A stretch of 64,000 nt of DNA from Cinclus cinclus (Eukaryota; Chordata; Aves; Passeriformes; Cinclidae), in NCBI RefSeq assembly GCF_963662255.1, contig NC_085055.1:20136704-20200703 (forward strand), given 5' to 3'. The notes under the pieces were generated by a model that was not told the origin of the DNA, did no database searches, and saw only the letters and a program-made list of their open reading frames with translations. Below, one piece after another: positions 51,701 to 55,519 of the stretch (position 1 is the first letter of the stretch; every line of letters starts with the position of its first letter). A program made the position numbers and the translations under genes.

Positions 51701-54075
51701 TTGTGGCCACAGCAACTGTGGAGGGCGGTTTTTCCTTGCTTTCTGTGTTTTCTGAGTGAGGATGACCTGTGTGTCCCTGGGAAGCACTGGTACAACCTGC
51801 TGGCTGTGTGTCCCTGACCCTCCCTGTCCCAGCCTCCCAGGCTCAAGGCCTATGCCAGCTGTGCAGGGAATGGGGACATCTGGCTCTCTGACTGGGAAAT
51901 AGTTATTTACACTACACTGCAGGGAGAAGGAGAGAGTTTGGCAAGTGTTCCCAACATAAGCAATCTGCACTCAGGACATTCCTCTCTTACCAGACTGATC
52001 AAAGGCGAGACGTGTGTGGTTTTTGGGATGGTTTCAGAACTATCCAGGCTTCAGGAAACCCAGGGCAGGGCTCAGTGCATTTCCCATTGCCACAGAACTT
52101 AAAATTAAGCATCTTCTTCCGTCAGTACCCACTGGCAAGATTGTAGTGTTTTTGGTTAGAAGCCCCTGGGAAATGTATTTTGGAGAAAATTATCTGAATA
52201 TTCCCTTAAAAATAGATCCCCAGAGACAACAGATGCCAGCCCGCTGCTCATGAGGGAGGCTGTTTTCCTGGCTCCTGTTGGGGTTTCTTGATGATGCTTT
52301 TGCTTTGCAATATGAGCAGAAACATTCAAAATAGAAACACTGTGGTGTGATAAATGGAACAAACCTACAAGAATCTGTGATGCCTTGTCATCTCTCCCTG
52401 GGATGTGTAAATGGTGCCATTTACAGCAGTTGGAGTGTGTGCAGCCCTCTCTGCCTTGGAGCTCTTGGTGCAGCTTTGGGCCCTCTCTTTGCCCTCCACC
52501 TGCAGCTGTCCCTCACTGCTGGGGGACACTTGGCCTTGTACCCCCCAGCTGAGCAGGGCCATAGTCTCGGGATGTGGCTGCCACTGCTGTATGACTCACT
52601 TTGCCTCCCCCTTTCCACGCCTCATTTCCCAGCTTTCAGTCTGTAATGCCCCACCAGAGGACAAGAGCGGGGACCTCATGATGCCATTGCAGGATACCAG
52701 CAGTTGTTAATAGTCTTTGGCAGAGTCACGGGGTAGCAAGCACACACAGCCTTTGTCCTCTCTGTGTTCCTGTGCGCGGGGTCGGCCTGGGTGGGGCCGG
52801 CACACGGGACAGGGCTGGGGGAAGCTGCTGCTGCTGCCTGGGAGAGGCTGCTTGGTCACAGAGGCCCATTACTTTTCTTCCCAGCTGGCTGTGAGTGAGT
52901 TTTCCCATGCCTTTTTTCCTTCCTCAGAGGTATCCCAGTACTGTCAGTCTGTGCCATCAGGGACAGAGCCCAGCAATAACTCACTGTGGATGCAGGGGTG
53001 TAACTATCCTTTAGGCAAGAACAGGACTAATTCTTTTTCCCCCAAACCTGGGGTGCACATAGTGGCTTCATGCCAAGGGAAAGATGGCTAAAAAGACCTC
53101 CCAAACAGTTTGTGGACTGCTCCCAGCCCAGGAATTAATTTCTGTGTGTAGGAACTTGACAGCCTGCTCTGCGTGGTTTCTGTAACTTTCTTACTTTTTC
53201 TCAGATGAGTTCAGAGTCTGTGTTGGATCCTCAGCAAATCCAAGCTTTTGACCAGCTCTGCCGACTCAACCGAGGCACATCCCGAGTACGTACCCCTGTT
53301 TTTCCTTCTGCTTTTAAAGTGGTGTTGGGCATTTTTCACATTGCCAAGCCAGACACTGGCACAGGCAAGCGAGGGCTCTGCTCTGGCTTTTCTCTGGAGT
53401 TTGGTGTAGTGCTAGCACTTGGCTGTGCTTCACTGCAAGGCAACCATGCTGGGGAAGTCACTGGCAAGGGAATGCCTCTGGCTTTGGGGCTGGGCCTGAC
53501 AAGTGTCATCTATGGATTTATGACTAAGTTTCCCTTTAGACACTGTAGCTACTGCAGTCACTCAGAATATTCCCTCCCTTCTCCTGTGCCCCTGCTGTCC
53601 CAAGGAAAGTGCAGCTTCTTCTGTCCCTGGCATTTTCCTTCCCTCCTGTTCTGGCTGTGGTTGTTGGCACTTCCAGTTCTTTCTGGGTTTTTTTTTTTTC
53701 AATTATGTGATACCAAAGCAACCTAGAGACCCCTGGGAAGTCGTTCAGTTGAGGACTGGTGACCTGCACGGAGCTCTGTAGGGTCCCTCCATGCCATGCA
53801 TGGCCTTGGCTTTAGCTGGCTTAAGGCTTCTCTTGATGCAGCAGGGACACAGTGACGCCCTGGGCTCTCTGTACCCTGCAGGAATGCTCCTGGGGTGACC
53901 AGGGAGGTTTTCTTTGCAGCTGGCTCTCCTGACGGAGCTGGCACGCGGGAGCCACGGCAGTGGTGACAAGCACGGGCTGCTCAGTGTTTCCCACGGGGAC
54001 CCAGCCACCAGCAGCGTCTTCCAGAATGAGAACTTCCAGCTGCACCTGACGCCCCCTCCGCTGGCTGAAGAGTAG
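580..54075 (+). CDS. VPS8: VPS8, CORVET complex subunit (39 exons, 5' end outside window)
   Basis: Vps8 is a subunit specific to CORVET, the Rab5-linked tether that acts with Vps3/TGFBRAP1 and the shared core Vps11, Vps16, Vps18 and Vps33 on early endosomes before fusion. Splicing 39 exons gives one uninterrupted frame of about 1,230 residues plus a TAG stop, and the phases agree at every junction. Local residues 1-~320 are the second half of the beta-propeller (for example ITMWDLASGKLLRSITDAH). Residues ~320-1,040 are an alpha-solenoid that includes the Vps8 core block (MVEILLHYTDRTLKKCPDQ). Residues 1,075-1,126 form a RING-H2 finger. The C-terminus ends NENFQLHLTPPPLAEE. The match to remembered human VPS8 is close along the whole length. 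The first ~180 residues are upstream. All introns are GT-AG except one GC-AG. No frameshift or internal stop was seen, so the gene looks intact. Recognition is from memory of the family, not from a search. Confidence 0.97.
1592..1639. repeat. Short direct repeat (19 bp, period 29)
   Basis: cagttatgcagtgagtagt is repeated with one mismatch (cagttatgcagtgagcagt) starting at 1,592 and 1,621. Intronic; no known function. Confidence 0.75.
2197..2283 (+). CDS. VPS8: VPS8 exon w2 (beta-propeller, WD-like blade)
   Basis: Acceptor ttccag, donor gtaata. It encodes 29 residues beginning ITMWDLASGKLLRSITDAHP, a WD-repeat-like strand (MWDL), and ending ILHIK. Phase 0 at both ends. Confidence 0.97.
3288..3355 (+). 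CDS. VPS8: VPS8 exon w3 (beta-propeller)
   Basis: Acceptor tgttcag, donor gtaaga. It encodes FTDDPTLAICNDSGGSVFEL then SF and two bases of a Lys codon completed in the next exon. Confidence 0.96.
3951..4104 (+). CDS. VPS8: VPS8 exon w4 (beta-propeller)
   Basis: Acceptor ctttgcag, donor gtaact. It completes the split Lys, then reads RVMGVRTCESRCLFSGSKGE through VCCIEPLHAK and ends LLAMASLTK. Exons w3 and w4 together make 74 whole codons. Confidence 0.96.
4207..4266 (+). CDS. VPS8: VPS8 exon w5 (beta-propeller)
   Basis: Sixty bases encoding ILVIGLKPSLKVWMTFPYGR. Acceptor ccttgaag, donor gtgagt. The intron before it is only 102 bases, the shortest in the gene. Confidence 0.96.
4603..4628. repeat. 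AT-rich simple sequence in VPS8 intron
   Basis: A run of alternating T/A with TTTATATATATTTATT-like composition. Low-complexity intronic sequence with no coding potential. Confidence 0.6.
5084..5191 (+). CDS. VPS8: VPS8 exon w6 (beta-propeller)
   Basis: Acceptor tgtgacag, donor gtgagc. It encodes 36 residues, MDPSSVPLLAWHFVAVQNSV through NPMLAFCRGDVVYFLL. Phase 0 at both ends. The Met is internal, not a start. Confidence 0.96.
5978..6058 (+). CDS. VPS8: VPS8 exon w7 (beta-propeller)
   Basis: Acceptor tcttttag, donor gtaagt. It encodes VKRDDSGAIHVTKQRQLHLH followed by YDLINFT, 27 residues in phase 0. Confidence 0.95.
6575..6745 (+). CDS. VPS8: VPS8 exon w8 (beta-propeller)
   Basis: Acceptor cttttgcag, donor gtaggt. 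It encodes 57 residues beginning WINSRTAVLLDSVEKLHVID and continuing RQTQEELETIEISEVQLVYN, ending NVSEAL. Strongly conserved propeller segment. Confidence 0.97.
7428..7502 (+). CDS. VPS8: VPS8 exon w9 (end of propeller)
   Basis: Preceded by a long T tract (about 7,402-7,419) serving as the pyrimidine tract before cctgtag. It encodes ALVGEKACYQSISSCGGQVF then YLGTK. Donor gtaagt. Confidence 0.96.
7987..8022 (+). CDS. VPS8: VPS8 exon w10 (36-base micro-exon, propeller-solenoid join)
   Basis: Only 12 codons, SVHVMTLRSWRE, between tttcctag and gtatgt. It is supported by frame continuity with both neighbours and by similarity to the human SVYVMMLRSWRE segment. Confidence 0.93.
8402..8492 (+). CDS. 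VPS8: VPS8 exon w11 (start of alpha-solenoid)
   Basis: Acceptor ttattttag, donor gtaagt. It encodes RVDHLLKQERLTDALALAWS then FYEGKAKAVV and the first base of a Gly codon. Helical, Leu/Ala-rich, the first part of the solenoid. Confidence 0.95.
9567..9613 (+). CDS. VPS8: VPS8 exon w12 (solenoid)
   Basis: Acceptor ctttccag, donor gtgagt. It completes Gly and encodes LTGDTSKRKAVIADR. A 47-base exon whose phase matches both neighbours. Confidence 0.94.
9881..9904. repeat. Perfect 11-bp inverted repeat (near-palindrome)
   Basis: gtaggtaactc and its exact complement gagttacctac are separated by two bases (tg). One more flanking T-A pair extends the symmetry. It lies in a VPS8 intron, between w12 and w13. 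Confidence 0.8.
10467..10556 (+). CDS. VPS8: VPS8 exon w13 (Vps8 core region)
   Basis: Acceptor taattcag, donor gtacgg. It encodes MVEILLHYTDRTLKKCPDQG then KIQVMEQHFQ, a hallmark block of the Vps8/CORVET core domain. Confidence 0.97.
10775..10802. repeat. Perfect 12-bp inverted repeat with 4-base loop
   Basis: ttttccatatgc and its exact complement gcatatggaaaa flank atca. It lies in the intron between w13 and w14, about 155 bases before the w14 acceptor. Confidence 0.85.
10959..11005 (+). CDS. VPS8: VPS8 exon w14 (Vps8 core region)
   Basis: Acceptor gttccccag, donor gtaagt. It encodes DVVPVIVDYCLLLQR plus two bases of a split Met codon (human has Lys at this position). Confidence 0.94.
11496..11718 (+). 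CDS. VPS8: VPS8 exon w15 (Vps8 core region)
   Basis: The largest coding exon here (223 bases). Acceptor tcctcctag, donor gtgagt. After the split Met it reads DLLFNQIYIKMSENSVAKGI, FLECLEPYILSDKLMGITAQ, and ends MDITSLDIQQ. Confidence 0.97.
12450..12539 (+). CDS. VPS8: VPS8 exon w16 (solenoid)
   Basis: Acceptor ccttgcag, donor gtagga. It encodes VVLLCWENCLYDAMIYVYNS then GMNDFISPME. Phase 0 at both ends. Confidence 0.97.
13664..13715 (+). CDS. VPS8: VPS8 exon w17 (solenoid)
   Basis: Acceptor cttgttacag, donor gtacag. It encodes KLFKVIAPPLSAGKSLT and one base of an Asp codon. Confidence 0.95.
13972..14014 (+). CDS. VPS8: VPS8 exon w18 (solenoid)
   Basis: A 43-base exon. Acceptor gttttgtag, donor gtaagg. 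It encodes DEQVVMGNKLLVYI and two bases of a Ser codon completed in w19. Confidence 0.94.
14725..14797 (+). CDS. VPS8: VPS8 exon w19 (solenoid)
   Basis: Acceptor tttctgcag, donor gtgaga. It encodes SCCLAGRAYPLGDIPEDLVP then LVKNQ. The three exons w17-w19 sum to 56 whole codons. Confidence 0.96.
14798..16614 (+). other. VPS8: VPS8 intron between w19 and w20 (1.8 kb)
   Basis: No supported exon, RNA gene or recognised repeat. It contains CAG/CTG-rich stretches near 15,630 that give spurious open frames on both strands. Confidence 0.6.
16615..16734 (+). CDS. VPS8: VPS8 exon w20 (solenoid)
   Basis: Acceptor tccttgcag, donor gtaaga. It encodes 40 residues, VFEFLIRLHSAEGSVDEEVY then PYVRTLLHFDTREFLNVLAL. 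Confidence 0.97.
17297..17368 (+). CDS. VPS8: VPS8 exon w21 (solenoid)
   Basis: Acceptor tcttgcag, donor gtgagt. It encodes TFEDFKNDKQAVEYQQRIVD then ILLK, 24 residues identical to the remembered human segment. Confidence 0.97.
17369..19818 (+). other. VPS8: VPS8 intron between w21 and w22 (2.4 kb)
   Basis: Unique-looking AT-moderate sequence. I see no coding exon, RNA gene or repeat I can name. Confidence 0.6.
19819..19938 (+). CDS. VPS8: VPS8 exon w22 (solenoid; GC 5' splice site)
   Basis: Acceptor catttctcag. It encodes 40 residues, VMVENSDFTPSQVGCLFTFL then ARQLAKPNNTLFVNRTLFDQ. The intron after it starts GCAAGT rather than GTAAGT. The surrounding CAG|GCAAGT is the consensus of GC-AG introns, and the next exon continues in frame, so the boundary is firm. 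Confidence 0.96.
20169..20286 (+). mobile_element. CR1 LINE 3'-end fragment
   Basis: The stretch gaagtgttcaaggccaggct followed by tggatggcctttcaagtccc and ttccaaccc is the typical 3' end of an avian CR1 element in plus orientation. Only the 3' tail is present, as is usual for 5'-truncated CR1 copies. It lies inside the GC-AG intron. Confidence 0.85.
21019..21075 (+). CDS. VPS8: VPS8 exon w23 (solenoid)
   Basis: Acceptor ctggcacag, donor gtaaga. It encodes VLEFLCSPDDDSRHSERQQ, 19 residues in phase 0. Confidence 0.97.
21446..21528 (+). CDS. VPS8: VPS8 exon w24 (solenoid)
   Basis: Acceptor ctctgcag, donor gtgagt. It encodes VLLELLQAGGIVQFEESRLI then QMAEKAE and two bases of a Phe codon. Confidence 0.96.
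22802..22886 (+). CDS. VPS8: VPS8 exon w25 (solenoid)
   Basis: Acceptor cctttcag, donor gtgagt. After the split Phe it reads YQICEFMYERQLRYDKIIGC then YLRDPLRK. Confidence 0.96.
23867..23965 (+). CDS. VPS8: VPS8 exon w26 (solenoid)
   Basis: Acceptor gccttacag, donor gtaggt. It encodes EEVFNYIHNILSMPGYSAEE then KQLVWQKALDHIE, 33 residues in phase 0. Confidence 0.97.
23966..26852 (+). other. VPS8: VPS8 intron between w26 and w27 (2.9 kb)
   Basis: No coding exon or RNA gene supported. The longer open frames (for example 25,305-25,847 plus and 25,463-25,912 minus) overlap on opposite strands, resemble no known family and look random. Confidence 0.6.
26853..26942 (+). CDS. VPS8: VPS8 exon w27 (solenoid)
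   Basis: Acceptor ccccaaag, donor gtgaaa. It encodes ELLVLSPGKAADLAAIHFSE then QIKSIISNLQ. More diverged from human (LVSLKPCKAAELVATHFSGH) than its neighbours. Confidence 0.94.
27378..27424 (+). CDS. VPS8: VPS8 exon w28 (solenoid)
   Basis: Acceptor gtcgtacag, donor gtatgg. It encodes DQFLLFQFLRSLLDP and two bases of an Arg codon. Confidence 0.95.
27425..31306 (+). other. VPS8: VPS8 intron between w28 and w29 (3.9 kb)
   Basis: Mostly AT-rich sequence. The stretch around 27,590-27,780 is GC-richer and weakly CR1-like but not convincingly so. Nothing else identifiable. Confidence 0.6.
31307..31448 (+). CDS. VPS8: VPS8 exon w29 (solenoid)
   Basis: Acceptor ttattccag, donor gtagga. It encodes (R)EGINQDLLHLPPCITEQFI then ELLCQYSPGQVLETLKVLEY and CRLEETIQ. 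Confidence 0.96.
32061..32150 (+). CDS. VPS8: VPS8 exon w30 (solenoid, clathrin-repeat-like)
   Basis: Acceptor ttcaactcag after a T-rich tract, donor gtacag. It encodes ITQKHQLHEASSYLLEKKGD then IHGAFLVMLE, the type of helix pair seen in clathrin-heavy-chain-like repeats. Confidence 0.96.
32549..32591 (+). CDS. VPS8: VPS8 exon w31 (variable linker)
   Basis: Acceptor ttgtttcag, donor gtaaga. It encodes RLQSKLLLLTQDDE and one base of a Ser codon. The second half differs from human, marking a variable linker. Confidence 0.92.
33214..33240. repeat. Short direct repeat (13 bp, period 14)
   Basis: tataatgtctgct occurs twice, at 33,214 and 33,228. Intronic. Confidence 0.75.
33371..33474 (+). CDS. 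VPS8: VPS8 exon w32 (solenoid)
   Basis: Acceptor cgacacttag, donor gtaacg. After the split Ser it reads SVEPSLVENIEDTLMKTIDL then CQRNSHSLDQQQRE. Conserved from PSL onwards. Confidence 0.95.
34456..34484. repeat. Short direct repeat (13 bp, period 16)
   Basis: ttttaacactgac occurs at 34,456 and 34,472, just upstream of the w33 acceptor region. Confidence 0.75.
34524..34602 (+). CDS. VPS8: VPS8 exon w33 (solenoid)
   Basis: Acceptor gattccag, donor gtgagt. It encodes ALWFPLLEAMMSPQKSSGSS then QCPYSE and one base of a Ser codon. Confidence 0.94.
35121..35459 (+). mobile_element. CR1 LINE 3' fragment, internally deleted
   Basis: It contains CR1-like blocks in order: cagaaaggacctggagctgc, gaggaaaggctgagggagtt, ggcacagggtgcccagagca, ccaggttggatggggtttgg and a tail ending ctctgggattctctgaat. 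Between the gctgagggagttgggtt block and the next recognisable part, the usual intervening CR1 sequence is absent, which suggests an internal deletion. Plus orientation, in the intron between w33 and w34. The left edge is approximate. Confidence 0.85.
35855..35937 (+). CDS. VPS8: VPS8 exon w34 (solenoid)
   Basis: Acceptor acattccag, donor gtgagt. After the split Ser it reads LKSLTMQVLNNMAAFIALPS then ILQRILQ. Confidence 0.96.
35938..41836 (+). other. VPS8: VPS8 intron between w34 and w35 (5.9 kb)
   Basis: The second-largest intron. No coding exon, RNA gene or complete mobile element recognised. Open frames such as 40,853-41,398 lack similarity to any family I know and have no supporting splice context. 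Confidence 0.6.
41837..41917 (+). CDS. VPS8: VPS8 exon w35 (solenoid end)
   Basis: Follows a 5.9-kb intron. Acceptor tcatacag, donor gtaagt. It encodes DPVYGKGKLGEIQGLVLGML then DTFNYEQ. Confidence 0.96.
43240..43409 (+). CDS. VPS8: VPS8 exon w36 (start of RING-H2 finger)
   Basis: Acceptor ttcacacag, donor gtaaag. It encodes TLLETTTSLLNHDLHWSLCN then LRASVTRGLTPKQDYCCICL. The CCIC carries the first CxxC ligand pair of the RING (local residues 1,075 and 1,078). It ends VF plus two bases of a Ser codon, so the RING is split by the intron. Confidence 0.97.
43996..44164 (+). CDS. VPS8: VPS8 exon w37 (second half of RING-H2 finger)
   Basis: Acceptor cttcacag, donor gtgagt. After the split Ser it reads CGHLYHSLC, the C-x-H-x2-H-x2-C ligands (local 1,097, 1,099, 1,102 and 1,105). 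The final CxxC is in MCYKC (1,123 and 1,126). All eight ligands of a C3H2C3 RING are present. The stretch KECGVVTKGLMRW is less conserved than the ligands. The exon ends KKGTAASLAQ. Confidence 0.96.
46329..46480. repeat. Diverged tandem duplication, period about 90 bp
   Basis: The block gagcttccaggcccttctgc at about 46,348 recurs as gagcttctgggcccttctgc at about 46,438, each followed by a CAGAG-T-CTGTGGG stretch and GGAGGGTG. The spacing is 90 bases. A weaker third copy may follow up to about 46,510. Confidence 0.7.
49385..49620 (+). mobile_element. CR1 LINE 3'-end fragment
   Basis: CR1-like blocks in plus orientation: ggctggatatcaggaaaagg, ttcttccccagagggtgctg, ggctggatttgatgatcctt, and gcccctccaacttgggacgt, ending near gtgtgatt. 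5'-truncated and diverged. Confidence 0.85.
50201..50220. repeat. Direct repeat, two copies of aagttcagct
   Basis: Two exact adjacent 10-base copies in the largest VPS8 intron. Confidence 0.75.
53205..53285 (+). CDS. VPS8: VPS8 exon w38 (C-terminal tail)
   Basis: Acceptor ttctcag, donor gtacgt. It encodes MSSESVLDPQQIQAFDQLCR then LNRGTSR. The block VLDPQQIQAFDQLCRL is a conserved VPS8 tail motif. The Met is internal. Compared with human, about 19 residues that should precede this block are missing from the spliced product. Confidence 0.95.
53920..54075 (+). CDS. VPS8: VPS8 exon w39 (last coding exon, TAG stop)
   Basis: Acceptor ctttgcag. It encodes LALLTELARGSHGSGDKHGL and ends with the conserved VFQNENFQLHLTPPPLAEE and TAG (54,073-54,075). 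The middle (GDKHGLLSVSHGDPATS) is GC-rich and diverged from human. Confidence 0.96.
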   Translation: MALLTELARGSHGSGDKHGLLSVSHGDPATSSVFQNENFQLHLTPPPLAEE

Positions 54076-54665
54076 TGCTCCTGCCCCAGCCGGGCCACGG
54101 CTGCTTCCAGGACGTGGTGCTGGGAAGCCTTCCCACCACAACATGGGATTTTTCCCCCACACCATCTTTCCCAGAACCCTCTGGGCTGACCTTCGTTGGG
54201 TGCTGGTGGGTCATACCTGGGTGATGCCCCAGCTCTGCTTTGGCATATGTGGGGCAGCTGGGCTGGAAGCTGGAACTCTTGGACAAACCCCAGCATGCTG
54301 AAGCACAGGGAGGGCTGTCTGTGCTGACCCAGGGGCTCATGGCAGCAGCAGGAGCTTTTCCAAGTAACCAAATCAGCTCTGCCCCACTGGAGGAGCCTGT
54401 CCTGTGTCCAGAGACCCTGTGTCCCTGTGCTGTGCTGTGTTGGTTCTGCATCTGGGGGCCACACCTTAGTTCTCTGTTTTGCCAAAAGCAGCTGTTCTGG
54501 CAAGGCCTGGCCCTGCTGTTTCATGGCAGTAGCCATGGGGTCTGAGGGCACAGAATGGGCAAATCTGGAGAAGGCTTAAGAATGCAGGAAATGACACCTG
54601 TGTGAACAAACTGACCTGCACATGCTGTGTTCTACCAACCCATTAAAGAGGCCCTTGGTTGAACT
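54076..54665 (+). other. VPS8: VPS8 3' UTR
   Basis: Runs from the stop to an inferred cleavage site 15-25 bases after the ATTAAA at 54,642. No further coding exon is seen. The end is inferred from the poly(A) signal only. Confidence 0.7.
54642..54647 (+). terminator. VPS8: Candidate VPS8 poly(A) signal ATTAAA
   Basis: The common variant hexamer ATTAAA lies 567 bases after the stop codon, followed within 30 bases by TG-rich sequence (ccttggttg, ctgtgtaac) that could be the downstream element. No AATAAA occurs on the plus strand between the stop and here. Confidence 0.6.
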
Positions 54666-54669
54666 TCCC

Positions 54670-55515
54670 TGTGTAACTTCTGCACTTCTGAGTGGGCTGC
54701 TGGTAAGAGAAAGATACATCTTCTGCCTGTGGGTGAAGCTCAAGCCTCCCCTCTCACCTCGTTCTACCTGTGTGGGTGGTGGGAGGAGTGTGTGTGTAGA
54801 AAAGGTGCCTCAGGCCCTTGGGGGCTGCAAAGGGTAGAGGGTGGGTGTGATGGGCACTGATGATCACAGAACCTTTAGCACTTTGTTCTCAGCACCTCAA
54901 CCCAGTGTTGATGGGGTTTCTGTGTTGTCACACATTCCTCTTCCCCCTGCTCATTTTAGCACTGGCACTTGGATGTTTTGGGGTGCCCTTTGGGTCCCAG
55001 CTCCTCCCAGAGCACAGCACTAGATAGGTGTTGCTCTCCCTGCACACAGAGCTCCTGTGGCTGATCTGTGCAGAGCTCATACAGAATGGAAGGATTATGG
55101 AGCAGCACGGCTGCCTCCAAGGAACACAGAAGCACCAGGAATCACCTGGGCAGGAGCAGAGCCAGTACCCTGGGGCCTGAGGTGCCTTGTGTGCTCATCT
55201 CCTGTCCATGAGCAGAACTACCATGGGATGTGTCCAGCCTGCAGCCACACCTGCCCAGGTAAGTCAGGGAGCTGAATTTGGCCACATCAGCTGGGGCAGC
55301 TCTTTCCAGGTGAGTCAAAGCTGGGCCATGAGGCTGCTCACCAGCCCCAGCACTCACTAGGGCCTGGTGTGCTCCCCTTGGTTATTCCCCTTGTCTGCCT
55401 GGCTCTGGGGCTGTGTCAGGGGTTGGCATCTGAAGCTGTGAGCAGCTCTTCCTTTGCTGGAAGTCCTGGAATGCTTCTTTCTAGCATGGAAAGCACACGG
55501 GCAGTTAGGACAAGC
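54670..55515. other. Intergenic gap between converging VPS8 and C3orf70
   Basis: About 0.85 kb between the two inferred cleavage sites. I see no coding region, RNA gene or named repeat in it. Confidence 0.55.
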
Positions 55516-55519
55516 AGAA

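Larger units (their letters stand above)
44165..53204 (+). other. VPS8: VPS8 intron between w37 and w38 (9.0 kb)
   Basis: The largest intron in the window. It holds a CR1 fragment (49,385-49,620), a ~90-bp diverged tandem duplication (46,329-46,480) and otherwise unassigned, fairly GC-rich sequence. A short extra VPS8 exon could lie here, since human has about 19 more residues at this junction, but I could not locate one. Confidence 0.6.

Noticed and set aside
53745..54551. Minus-strand open frame of 268 codons opposite the last VPS8 exon and 3' UTR
   Set aside because: It is antisense to a confirmed coding exon and GC-rich 3' UTR, where stop codons are scarce. The peptide has no recognisable family.
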